From Paenibacillus_S sp043945595 (GTDB lineage Bacteria > Bacillota > Bacilli > Paenibacillales > NBRC-103111): a stretch of 64,000 nucleotides of DNA. The DNA lies in contig NZ_JBIFNP010000001.1 of NCBI RefSeq assembly GCF_043945595.1, positions 2,418,001 to 2,482,000 on the forward strand. The letters are read 5' to 3'. Below are positions 8,734-19,976 of the stretch, one piece after another. The stretch's first letter is position 1; every line of letters begins with the position of its first letter. The notes beneath the pieces are model-generated. The model was given only the letters and a program-made list of their open reading frames with translations, did not search any database and was not told where the DNA came from. The translations under genes were made by a program, and so were the position numbers.

Positions 8734-9180
8734 ATGTCGGAACATCATAATCATGATCATGGTCATAAACATATGCAATGCAGCGATATGGAGCATTATA
8801 CCAATACTGAGATGATCGTAAGAGAAGATATTTTATCGAAAGCGAAGGAATTGGCGGGTTTGATCTCTACTTCAAATGAGGTTCAGTTTTTTCAAAAAGC
8901 CGAATCGCAGATATCATCTAACGATCAAATTCAAACATTAATCAGCGCTATCAAAAAGAAGCAAAAAGAAATCGTTGCCTTCGAATCGTTTGAGAATAAA
9001 AAAATGGTTGAAAAAATAGAGAAAGAAATTGAAGAATTGCAGGATCAGCTGGATTCCATTCCTATTGTTAATGAATTCAGACAATCCCAAGAGGATATCA
9101 ATTACTTGCTTCAGCTGGTGATGTCCGTCATCCGTGATACGGTTTCGGAGAAAATTACAGTTGAGGCGGGAGCCGAATAG
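8734..9180 (+). CDS. ricA: RicA/YmcA family regulator (YlbF domain)
   Basis: This is a YlbF/YmcA-family protein of 148 residues. In B. subtilis RicA (YmcA), RicF and RicT form a complex that carries Fe-S clusters, helps RNase Y process mRNAs and promotes sporulation, competence and biofilm formation. The helical YlbF domain spans about residues 30-140, with a coiled-coil-rich centre. The position after miaB matches B. subtilis ymcA. An extra N-terminus rich in histidine (HHNHDHGHKHMQC) precedes the domain and suggests metal binding. A strong terminator follows. Its partner RNase Y is encoded 8 kb upstream. Confidence 0.85.
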   Translation: MSEHHNHDHGHKHMQCSDMEHYTNTEMIVREDILSKAKELAGLISTSNEVQFFQKAESQISSNDQIQTLISAIKKKQKEIVAFESFENKKMVEKIEKEIEELQDQLDSIPIVNEFRQSQEDINYLLQLVMSVIRDTVSEKITVEAGAE

Positions 9181-9194
9181 TTCATGGAAGAGTG

Positions 9195-9229
9195 CCACCT
9201 TGCAAATGAATGCAGGGTGGTTTTTTTTT
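9195..9229 (+). terminator. Terminator after ricA
   Basis: A 10-bp stem (CCACCTTGCA/TGCAGGGTGG, one wobble) is followed by nine T. Confidence 0.92.
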
Positions 9230-9254
9230 ACATATCAGAATTTATAAATTTTCG

Positions 9255-9309
9255 GGGTTCCCGCAAAGTACCTGAGTCCACTTCGAAGCATAAGCCCCAC
9301 TTTGTGGGA
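9255..9309. repeat. Structured intergenic repeat, copy B
   Basis: Nearly identical to the element at 2291-2346. The closing stem is TCCCGCAAAGT (9259-9269) with ACTTTGTGGGA (9299-9309). The outer pair is T-A here and C-G in copy A, a compensatory change. The central sequence ACCTGAGTCC...CTTCGAAGCATAAG is kept. It lies between the ricA terminator and the 3' end of the L,D-transpeptidase gene. Confidence 0.75.
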
Positions 9310-9314
9310 TTGTT

Positions 9315-9647
9315 TCAATTTCTTATGGTGACGCGGGTTCCGATTGGAACGATCTTGGAGAGGGCCAGCACATCCTCGTTATACATTCTTACGCAGCCAT
9401 GGGAAGCTTGGGTCCCGATGGAATCCGGGTTATTCGTTCCGTGAATGCCATAATGGGGACGGGATAAGCCCATCCAGAAGGCGCCGAAAGGCCCTCCAGG
9501 GTTCGGTACTTTATTAATAATGGTATAGTTGCCCACAGGCGTTTGGGTCAGCTCCTTTCCAATGCCGATGGGAAAACCTCGGATAACGATATTATCCTGA
9601 AGCAGATAGAGCATGCGTTTAGATAATTCGATGATAATCCGATACAT
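9315..9647 (-). CDS. Short L,D-transpeptidase (YkuD domain)
   Basis: This is a YkuD-fold L,D-transpeptidase of 110 residues, expected to make or modify 3-3 peptidoglycan cross-links. The catalytic signature HGTNNPDSIGTQASHGCVRM is complete (His83, Cys85). The protein is just the catalytic domain: no LysM domain, no signal peptide and no membrane segment are seen, as in other short spore-former paralogues. The ATG follows GGAGGGGTG. It lies 14 bases downstream of the Hsp20-like gene on the same strand, so both probably form one transcript. Divergence from gerP hints at a role in the spore cortex or coat, which is inference. Confidence 0.9.
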   Translation of the reverse strand: MYRIIIELSKRMLYLLQDNIVIRGFPIGIGKELTQTPVGNYTIINKVPNPGGPFGAFWMGLSRPHYGIHGTNNPDSIGTQASHGCVRMYNEDVLALSKIVPIGTRVTIRN

Positions 9648-9661
9648 CTTTCACCCCTCCG

Positions 9662-10132
9662 CTATAAATATCTTATTGGAATTTCATGATAGGTTTTATC
9701 CAGCTTTTTTTTGCGCATTTTAATCTGCAAAATGCCATCCTTGTATGAGGAACGGCTGTACTTTGGAACGACGTGGCACGGCAGCTGGATAATTTTTTTG
9801 TCACCGTTATCCAAGCCGTCGACCCGAACCTGATCCGTTCTTACTTTAACGGTTGGATTCAACTGATCGGGGAGCTTCATTTTTACAATCACGTAGTTAT
9901 GCGTATCGAAAACTTCCGCCTGAGGTTGGCTGCGTTTTGCTTTCGAGCTTACATTCAGCTTGGGAAGGCTTTTCGATAAAACCTGTTGAACGTAATTCTC
10001 GACCCATGAAGTATCATTGAGCATCTCTAATTGCTGAGCTGAGGGCAATGCCGGCAATTTACTGCCTAGCAGCGATTCAAGCTGTTCCCATTTGGAGGCA
10101 TTCACATTATTGCTGGTGCGGCTCATACCCAT
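9662..10132 (-). CDS. Hsp20/alpha-crystallin-like protein
   Basis: A protein of 156 residues with a degenerate alpha-crystallin (Hsp20) domain in the C-terminal half (about residues 70-150: AEVFDTHNYVIVKMKLPDQL ... YKDGILQIKMRKKK). The N-terminal half is unlike classical small heat-shock proteins. B. subtilis spore-coat proteins such as CotM and GerT have similar Hsp20-like folds. Because it is divergent from the gerP operon, a spore-coat or germination role is plausible. The ATG follows GGGGAGG. It precedes the L,D-transpeptidase gene on the same transcript. Confidence 0.7.
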   Translation of the reverse strand: MGMSRTSNNVNASKWEQLESLLGSKLPALPSAQQLEMLNDTSWVENYVQQVLSKSLPKLNVSSKAKRSQPQAEVFDTHNYVIVKMKLPDQLNPTVKVRTDQVRVDGLDNGDKKIIQLPCHVVPKYSRSSYKDGILQIKMRKKKLDKTYHEIPIRYL

Positions 10133-10229
10133 GTCCTCCCCTAAAAATATTTATTTCCATTATATGAGCGGAGAGAAGGCGGTGATACAGCAACTTTGAA
10201 CCGACGGAGCGGATTCCTGCCGCGGGGTT

Positions 10230-10257
10230 ACCACTGGGCGAATATCTACATACAATA
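10230..10257 (+). promoter_or_regulatory. Probable sigma-K promoter of the gerP operon
   Basis: AC at 10230 and CATACAATA at 10249-10257, about 17 bases apart, match the late mother-cell sigma-K consensus (AC and CATANNNTA). It lies 43 bases upstream of gerPA. The gerP operon of Bacillus is transcribed by sigma-K under GerE control. Confidence 0.6.
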
Positions 10258-10299
10258 CAGGAAGAGTGATTTCTACGTCAGACCCTAAGGAGTTTGCTT

Positions 10300-10536
10300 A
10301 TGCCATCCATTGTAGGCAACATCAAGATATTAAATGTGGGGCCGAGCTCCATTGTACAGATCGGGGATGCCGTACAGCTGGCTCCGGAGAGCACTTCCAA
10401 AACGTTTGCCGGATCGGGATCATTCAACGTTGGGGATTTTGCTCATACCAATAACGCAATTAGCAATACGAACACGAATGATCAAGACGTGAATGATGCT
10501 AATCAAACGGCCATCGGCAATAAAGGGGTGGTTTAA
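10300..10536 (+). CDS. gerPA: Spore germination protein GerPA (GerPA/GerPF family)
   Basis: A small protein of 78 residues of the GerPA/GerPF family, a coat-associated protein that lets small germinants pass through the spore coat. The family core is clear: MPSIVGNIKILNVGPSS, VQIGDAVQLAPESTSKTFAGSGSFNVGDF and NDQDVND. I chose ATG 10300 because TAAGGAG lies 7 bases before it. GerPA and GerPF are homologous; its position as first gene before gerPB favours GerPA. No separate gerPF is present in this operon. Confidence 0.92.
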   Translation: MPSIVGNIKILNVGPSSIVQIGDAVQLAPESTSKTFAGSGSFNVGDFAHTNNAISNTNTNDQDVNDANQTAIGNKGVV

Positions 10537-10740
10537 ATGAATTTGGTTGTGAACCAACAAATTGTCATTCATCAGCTGCGGGTCGACACCGTATCCAATT
10601 CATCTATTTTACAAATTGGCAGTGCCGGTATTATGAAGCCTTTATCTAATTTATATAACACTGGAGGATTTACCGAATCGGCTCCGGCCATGGAAAGCGC
10701 ATCGACGCTGCCTCTTGTCCCGCTGCCAAGTCCCACATAA
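10537..10740 (+). CDS. gerPB: Spore germination protein GerPB
   Basis: A 67-residue protein with the GerPB core (VVNQQIVIHQLRVDTVSNSS, LQIGSAGIMKPLSNLYNTGGF). The ATG follows the gerPA stop codon directly, with AAAGGGGTGG just upstream, so translation is coupled. The C-terminal tail is rich in Ser and Pro. GerP proteins are mother-cell products that end up in the inner coat and affect permeability to germinants. Confidence 0.93.
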   Translation: MNLVVNQQIVIHQLRVDTVSNSSILQIGSAGIMKPLSNLYNTGGFTESAPAMESASTLPLVPLPSPT

Positions 10741-10813
10741 GCCTTCTGCTGTTCTGGGCTAACACCTAGTTCGAAGCTGCTGCATACCTTGGAAGCATAA
10801 GGGGGGATGATAC

Positions 10814-11497
10814 GTGTACACATGGCAGCAATGGTATCAATATGCACAGCGGATGCACAGCTATATTCAAGCCCAAAGCGTTAAAATGGCGGATATGGAA
10901 AAAGACTTGGAAGTACTTAAAGCGGAGCTGAGCCAATTAAAAGAAAAAAAGAGCATTCATATTGATAAAATCGAATATAAATTCGATCAGCTTAAGGTGG
11001 AGACTTTGGAGGGGACTTTGAACATCGGAATGAATCCGAGTGCTATAGAGGATTTGGCTGTAAGCAAGCAAGAGGAAGGCGCATCCGCACCTGCAGTATC
11101 TGCGCAGGCAAACGGGTTTAATGGAGTTTTTGAAGGGACGCCGCCAAGCTTGCACGGAACGATTCCCGGAGCGGAAGCTTCGCAAGGCTTACGGGAGGAA
11201 ATTTCCAAGGAGCTTATGGATTTTATGGGCAGACAGGTACCGAATCATCTGGTTTTGCTCCAGGCAGAGTATGGGCATCGGTTGGATAATTGGCATCAGC
11301 AGCTGATCATTGAGGATATTGGAAGACAGATTGATCAAAGAATCCGCTTTTATCTAAAGCAGATGGAGCCGGGAGCGACGGTGGATCAGATTTCCTCCTT
11401 GAAGGACTCGGTCATTTTCAGAACCAAGAACGATATCCAAACCGCGTTGAAAAATTATTTTAGCAAATTGCCTAAGAAGGATGGGGAATCAGAGTGA
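10814..11497 (+). CDS. gerPC: Spore germination protein GerPC
   Basis: GerPC, 227 residues, somewhat longer than in B. subtilis. The N-terminus (WQQWYQYAQRMHSYIQAQS) is followed by a coiled coil (about residues 24-45: MADMEKDLEVLKAELSQLKE) and the conserved block KIEYKFDQLKVETLEGTLNIGM. A less conserved linker leads to a helical C-terminal region. The start is GTG with AAGGGGGGA upstream. Its end overlaps gerPD by 4 bases, as expected for an operon. Confidence 0.93.
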   Translation: MYTWQQWYQYAQRMHSYIQAQSVKMADMEKDLEVLKAELSQLKEKKSIHIDKIEYKFDQLKVETLEGTLNIGMNPSAIEDLAVSKQEEGASAPAVSAQANGFNGVFEGTPPSLHGTIPGAEASQGLREEISKELMDFMGRQVPNHLVLLQAEYGHRLDNWHQQLIIEDIGRQIDQRIRFYLKQMEPGATVDQISSLKDSVIFRTKNDIQTALKNYFSKLPKKDGESE

Positions 11498-11691
11498 ATT
11501 TTCATGTTACCAATAAGGTGCTTTGTGTGGGAGATATTCGTCTATTGGGTATTTCCAGTTCCTCCGTCTTTCTCATCGGCGACACGGAACAAATTATTTG
11601 CTCATCGATCTTCGATACGCCGCCAGAATCGATTATCGTAGCGACCTCTTGTTCCGCTGCCGCCGGAGGAAAAAGAAGGGACGGAAAGTAA
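11494..11691 (+). CDS. gerPD: Spore germination protein GerPD
   Basis: GerPD, 65 residues, with the characteristic VLCVGDIRLLGISSSSVFLI and SSIFDTPPESI. It starts with GTG overlapping the gerPC stop codon and is followed immediately by gerPE. Confidence 0.93.
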   Translation: MNFHVTNKVLCVGDIRLLGISSSSVFLIGDTEQIICSSIFDTPPESIIVATSCSAAAGGKRRDGK

Positions 11692-12078
11692 ATGAGTGTT
11701 CGCTGGTCTATTGTACGGGATATTCATGTTCACAGCATTGGGCAGGCATCTATTGTCCAGATTGGCGATAACGAGGTAATTGAGCCGAAAATGAAAGTGC
11801 TGGCTGTTCAGCGTGCCATTCCCTATTTTTTGGGGGAAGAAGGGAATTTCGATTATCCCCTTTTCGAACGCGAGATCCCCCTTATGCATAAATATGAAGA
11901 TTTGCATATGTCGCTGGATAATCAGGAAAGTGCAATCCAGGTCGGATGCGTTAAAGTATTAGCGCTTGCCGGCTCCTCCGTATTCCAGGTCGGAAGAAAT
12001 GAGAAAATTATTTCCGAAGCCAGGATCAAGCATTTCCGTCAATATGTGACGAGTCTGAGCGCTCCGAGTAAGCGATAA
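11692..12078 (+). CDS. gerPE: Spore germination protein GerPE
   Basis: GerPE, 128 residues. The N-terminal RWSIVRDIHVHSIGQASIVQIGD and the C-terminal VKVLALAGSSVFQVGRNEKI are the two repeated GerP-type motifs of this family. The ATG follows the gerPD stop codon directly. Its 3' end overlaps a small ORF on the opposite strand (12026-12181). gerPF is not found downstream, so the operon ends here. Confidence 0.92.
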   Translation: MSVRWSIVRDIHVHSIGQASIVQIGDNEVIEPKMKVLAVQRAIPYFLGEEGNFDYPLFEREIPLMHKYEDLHMSLDNQESAIQVGCVKVLALAGSSVFQVGRNEKIISEARIKHFRQYVTSLSAPSKR

Positions 12079-12181
12079 GAACAATATTTTCGTTGGCTTG
12101 TGAGCGCAGTTTTTCTTCCAGCAGTTTAATTTCCGTTATAGTCTCCGGTGTCAGATGGGCTACCGCAAATTCTGAAGTCAT
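12026..12181 (-). CDS. Small uncharacterised protein, 51 residues, convergent with gerPE
   Basis: A short ORF on the minus strand with a good ribosome binding site (CTGGAGGAAATC, 4 bases before the ATG). The product begins MTSEFAVAHLTPETITEIKL and continues with an amphipathic helix-like stretch (LEEKLRSQANENIVLIAY). The last 13 or so residues lie antisense to the end of gerPE and may be poorly constrained. The composition and start signal look genuine and recall small conserved proteins of Paenibacillus, but I cannot name a family. Confidence 0.6.
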   Translation of the reverse strand: MTSEFAVAHLTPETITEIKLLEEKLRSQANENIVLIAYSERSDSSHIDGNA

Positions 12182-12302
12182 GATTGATTTCCTCCAGTTG
12201 AATAAGAATTAGTCTTGTTACTAGCTTGTCCAGCGGTCTGCAATCTTATAGCTGCAGGTCAGGAAGCTGTGAAATCGACTAAGCTGCAGTAAATAATTGG
12301 AT

Positions 12303-12332
12303 TTGATTTATGTGCAAGCGAAGTGGTATATT
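12303..12332 (+). promoter_or_regulatory. Putative rRNA promoter P1
   Basis: TTGATT (12303-12308) and TATATT (12327-12332) are 18 bases apart, upstream of the rRNA leader. Confidence 0.5.
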
Positions 12333-12408
12333 ATAAATCTGTCTTCGAACATGTGTTATAAAGTCATATAAATGACGGCATAATATTTATGAGATTGAAA
12401 ATATATAC

Positions 12409-12438
12409 TTGCATTCCGATAGGAAAGTATGGTATATT
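12409..12438 (+). promoter_or_regulatory. Putative rRNA promoter P2
   Basis: TTGCAT (12409-12414) and TATATT (12433-12438) are 18 bases apart. A boxA-like sequence (TGCCCTTTGAAAACT) follows near 12468, as in Bacillota rRNA leaders. Tandem promoters are common for these operons. Confidence 0.6.
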
Positions 12439-12476
12439 GATGTTCCGGTCGTTGAGACCGAGACAATTGCCCTTTG

Positions 12477-12499
12477 AAAACTGAACAACGAGTGAGTGA
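12477..12499 (+). other. 5' arm of the 16S processing stem
   Basis: AAAACTGAACAACGAGTGAG with the three following bases is exactly complementary to 14282-14304, just after the 16S gene. The two form the long stem that loops out pre-16S rRNA for RNase III. Confidence 0.85.
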
Positions 12500-12581
12500 A
12501 ATAAAGAGAATGCAAATTCTCGCTAGCATTGAATTTTGAGCTTAAGACAAGCTTGATACTTGATATACCCATGAATTCATG

Positions 12582-12636
12582 GGGTCCCCGAAAGTAGTAG
12601 GAATCGGCTTCGGCAGGTTCACTTCACTTTTTGGGG
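12582..12636. repeat. Structured repeat, diverged copy C, in the 16S leader
   Basis: CCCCGAAAGT (12586-12595) pairs with ACTTTTTGGGG (12626-12636), allowing one bulge, in the same arrangement as the repeats at 2291 and 9255. It is preceded by the perfect 16-base palindrome CCCATGAATTCATGGG (12568-12583). It sits between the processing stem and the first base of 16S rRNA, so it is transcribed with the pre-rRNA. Confidence 0.55.
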
Positions 12637-17560
<4,924 letters not shown>

Positions 17561-17583
17561 GAGAAAGCAAAGAAGAAGGATGT

Positions 17584-17606
17584 ATGCTTGTTTCGTATCT
17601 AGTTTT
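17584..17606 (+). other. 3' arm of the 23S processing stem
   Basis: Complementary, with small bulges, to 14389-14413. It closes the stem around pre-23S rRNA. Confidence 0.8.
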
Positions 17607-17695
17607 CAGGGTGCAATACTTCATCCGAATCGATGAGGTGGCTCTGATATGGTGCAGTATGTATTGTACACATTTGTAACACAATAAGTTAATAC

Positions 17696-17777
17696 GCGGT
17701 TGTGGTGGAACGGCAGACACGCCATCTTGAGGGGGTGGTGTCCTATGGACGTGCAGGTTCAAATCCTGTCAACCGCA
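17696..17777 (+). tRNA. tRNA-Leu (anticodon GAG)
   Basis: A class II tRNA of 82 bases. The acceptor arms GCGGTTG/CAACCGC pair perfectly. The anticodon arm is CCATC-TTGAGGG-GGTGG, giving GAG, which reads CUC and CUU. A long variable arm (TGTCC-TAT-GGACG) and the T-arm with GGTTCAAAT follow. CCA is not encoded. It lies 135 bases after 23S, so it is probably the last gene of the rRNA operon. Confidence 0.95.
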
Positions 17778-17793
17778 TTAAATGAAAGAATAC

Positions 17794-17854
17794 AAAAGAT
17801 CCTCTTTAAGCTGACAATGTCCAAGACATATTGTCCGTTTAAAGAGGATCTTTT
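17794..17854 (+). terminator. Terminator of the rRNA operon
   Basis: A long hairpin: AAAAGATCCTCTTTAA pairs with TTTAAAGAGGATCTTTT, with a nested GACAATGT/ACATATTGTC stem, and ends in a T run. It is close to symmetrical, so it may work in both directions. Confidence 0.85.
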
Positions 17855-17923
17855 CATTGGAATGAAATGAACTGTGACGGCTCAATCTAGCTGACACATG
17901 AATTAGATGGAAAGTGGAGGACA

Positions 17924-18275
17924 GTGGAAGCTATTAGAAGCTTGCAAATGATTCTTGAAGAAGAATCCGTTTGCGCATCGGGACTGTCCGATGAATAGGC
18001 CCTGTTGACAAGGCGGTTTACGATTATCGAGGGATTTCGCCAAGAAGAGTCGGCCGCTTTTCATAGTCGCGCTGCTATCATCTCTGAGGGCAAGACGGAA
18101 TCCGAGCTGTTGAGCGCGGTGATGAGTCCCACAGTGCAGGTGATGGCGGATCACATGAAGAATCAGAGCAATTTTACCCTACCGGATCGCCGAGGCTATT
18201 ACTTATGCCATCAATGAACCTGTGGCTTCCTCGATTAGCGAGATTGTGAATAGGCCGACAATGCAGAGTATATAA
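17924..18275 (+). pseudogene. Decayed ORF of unknown function
   Basis: A coding-like stretch interrupted by an in-frame TAG at 17996 and a frame change near 18180. Read through, it gives TVEAIRSLQMILEEESVCAS..., then RRFTIIEGFRQEESAAFHSR..., and after the shift YRIAEAITYAINEPVASSI and NRPTMQSI before a TAA. The two segments join sensibly, which suggests one gene of about 115 residues that has decayed or been misread. I do not recognise the family. The stretch 18276-18476 holds no clear gene, only a weak hairpin (AGGCC/GGCCT, about 18345-18365) followed by T residues. Confidence 0.4.
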
Positions 18276-18476
18276 GAAGAATCGGCCTGAGCTTTCCGGC
18301 GGGATCCTTTCCTTCTTAAAATTAGCGGATTGATGCCCCATGCCAGGCCAAGAGTCCGGCCTCTCTTTTATTAACGGCAGTCCAAGAGTTATACTGAGTA
18401 AGCAGGAAGCCGATGGAAGTCGATTATTTTTTCATTTGGATTCGATGAAATGATTATGAATAGCAGGGGGGAACCC

Positions 18477-18593
18477 ATGGTACACAGCAGAAGTACAACG
18501 AAACGCGTTGTGGGAGTAGGCTCCGGGCAAAACAGCACGGGATATGGAACATATATTTGTTCGGAGCCGTTTCCAATCGATAGGCTTATCTAA
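18477..18593 (+). CDS. Possible small protein of 38 residues
   Basis: A short ORF (MVHSRSTTKRVVGVGSGQNS...) with a GGGGGGAA ribosome binding site 4 bases before the ATG. The start is basic and the middle rich in Gly and Ser. There is no known family and coding is doubtful. It may instead be the leader of the next gene. Confidence 0.25.
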   Translation: MVHSRSTTKRVVGVGSGQNSTGYGTYICSEPFPIDRLI

Positions 18594-18653
18594 TTCGTGC
18601 GGTTTTGCTCGCTATTTACATGTTCTATAAAAATGTAGATAGGAGCATTCTGA

Positions 18654-18959
18654 ATGAAATACGAGAAAGCAGAGCAGACGCTGCCAGACTTTATAGTTAA
18701 AATGATTCAGGAATATATAGACGGCTGCTACGTTTATATCCCGAGAAAAGAAGAAAATCGTAAGGCGTGGGGACAGCAGACCGGCTATAAGAACGATTTG
18801 AAGCGGAGAAATTCCGCGATTTGCGGCAAGTTCAAAAAAGGCGAGACCATTCGCAGCCTTGCCGGCGAGTATTATTTGACGGAACAGACGATTCGCAGAA
18901 TTATTCGTGAAGAGAAAGATCATGTTCCTGCCAGAAACAAGCATCAACTTGAAAAATGA
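18654..18959 (+). CDS. CD3324-like small HTH protein
   Basis: A protein of 101 residues. The N-terminus (KAEQTLPDFIVKMIQEYIDG-CYVYIPRK) and the C-terminal helix-turn-helix-like part (GETIRSLAGEYYLTEQTIRRIIREE) resemble the CD3324 family of small Bacillota proteins, presumed DNA-binding. AGGAG lies 8 bases before the ATG. It is followed 56 bases later by the methyltransferase gene. Function is unknown; a role in transcription is inferred only from the HTH-like end. Confidence 0.65.
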   Translation: MKYEKAEQTLPDFIVKMIQEYIDGCYVYIPRKEENRKAWGQQTGYKNDLKRRNSAICGKFKKGETIRSLAGEYYLTEQTIRRIIREEKDHVPARNKHQLEK

Positions 18960-19015
18960 AGCCAGCACCTGTACCATTTCATTTGTACGGTGACATTGTT
19001 CAAGGAGAGGCTGCT

Positions 19016-19748
19016 ATGAAGCAAAATAAATACGACGATCCGGGCTTTTTTACTAATTATAGTCAGATGCCCCGTTCCAGGCTGGGATTGGATGGAGCGG
19101 GGGAGTGGATGGTTTTTCGGGCGATGTTTCCGGAGCTGAGGGATAAGAGAGTGCTTGACCTCGGCTGCGGATTTGGCTGGCATTGCCGATACGTGAGAGA
19201 GCAGCTGGCAAGTTCAGCGGTTGGAGTAGATCTGTCGGCGAACATGCTGGAACGTGCCAGACAGATGACCGACGATCCGCAGATACAGTATTTGCAGGCT
19301 GCGATTGAAGATATTGATTTTGCGGAAAAAGAGTTTGATCTGGTCATCAGCTCGCTTGCCCTGCACTATGTAGAGGATTTCGAGGAGATCTGCGGAAAAG
19401 TGTACCGCGATTTGGCAGACGGAGGCTCCTTCGTCCTTTCGGTTGAACATCCGGTTTTTACCTCGGTGGCAGCCCAAGACTGGCATTATAGCCCGGAAGG
19501 GCAGAAGCTGCATTGGCCCCTCGATGATTATCATGAAGAAGTTACCGCGGGTGGCCAAATTTCTAGATCATGATGTCGTCAAATACCATCGGACGATGGC
19601 CACGCTGGTGAATGCGCTTATCCAAACCGGATTCCGCATCCGCGAGCTGTCCGAGCTGAAGCCGCCGCAGGACAAAAGAAACGATCCGGAGTGGGAGGAG
19701 GCCAACCGGCGTCCGATCTTCCTCTTAATCGCGGCGGATAAGGAATAA
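19016..19748 (+). CDS. SAM-dependent class I methyltransferase (frameshifted)
   Basis: A SAM-dependent methyltransferase of about 243 residues. Motif I is VLDLGCGFGWHCRYV, followed by AVGVDLSANMLERARQ and LVISSLALHYVEDF. The frame changes near 19550: YHEE is followed out of frame by KFLDHDVVKYHRTMATLVNA and the C-terminus DPEWEEANRRPIFLLIAADK, which fits this family. One extra or two missing bases explain it. ATG 19016 has CAAGGAGAGG upstream; an in-frame ATG at 18956 overlaps the previous gene and lacks such a site. The substrate is unknown. Confidence 0.82.
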
Positions 19749-19758
19749 TACAACATTG

Positions 19759-19799
19759 CCAGCCCTGGTGCAGTCCATGCACTGGGGCTGGTTCTTTTT
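19759..19799 (+). terminator. Terminator after the methyltransferase gene
   Basis: CCAGCCCTGGTGCA pairs with TGCACTGGGGCTGG (two imperfect pairs), followed by TTCTTTTT. Confidence 0.85.
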
Positions 19800-19829
19800 G
19801 CGGCAGGTGGAGTGGAATCAGTGAGGTTG

Positions 19830-19976
19830 CAGATCAGTGCGTATGGAGTGTAGTCGTCGAGGCTAACCCCTGCAGCACAGATTGCCGCGTATGGAATGGG
19901 GTCTGCAAAGCTAACCCTGCAGCACAAATTAGCGCGTATGGAGTGGAGTCTGCATAGCTAACTCCTGAAGCAGATT
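19830..19976. repeat. Three tandem repeats of about 47 bases
   Basis: Units begin at 19830, 19878 and 19925 (48, 47 and 46 bases), with the start of a fourth at 19971. The shared core is GCGTATGGAGTGGAGTCTGC followed by AGCTAACCCCTGCAGCA. The last unit overlaps the 3' end and stop codon of the minus-strand GntR gene, so the repeat encodes that protein's final residues. The units are contiguous, unlike a CRISPR array. Confidence 0.85.

Noticed and set aside
18546..18561. 16-base sequence GGAACATATATTTGTT shared with 44355-44370, possible LexA-like operator
   Set aside because: The spacing between GAAC and GTTC half-sites is 8, not 4, and one AT-rich 16-base match in 64 kb is near chance expectation.
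19830..19976. CRISPR array
   Set aside because: The units are contiguous with no unique spacers, and no cas genes are present.
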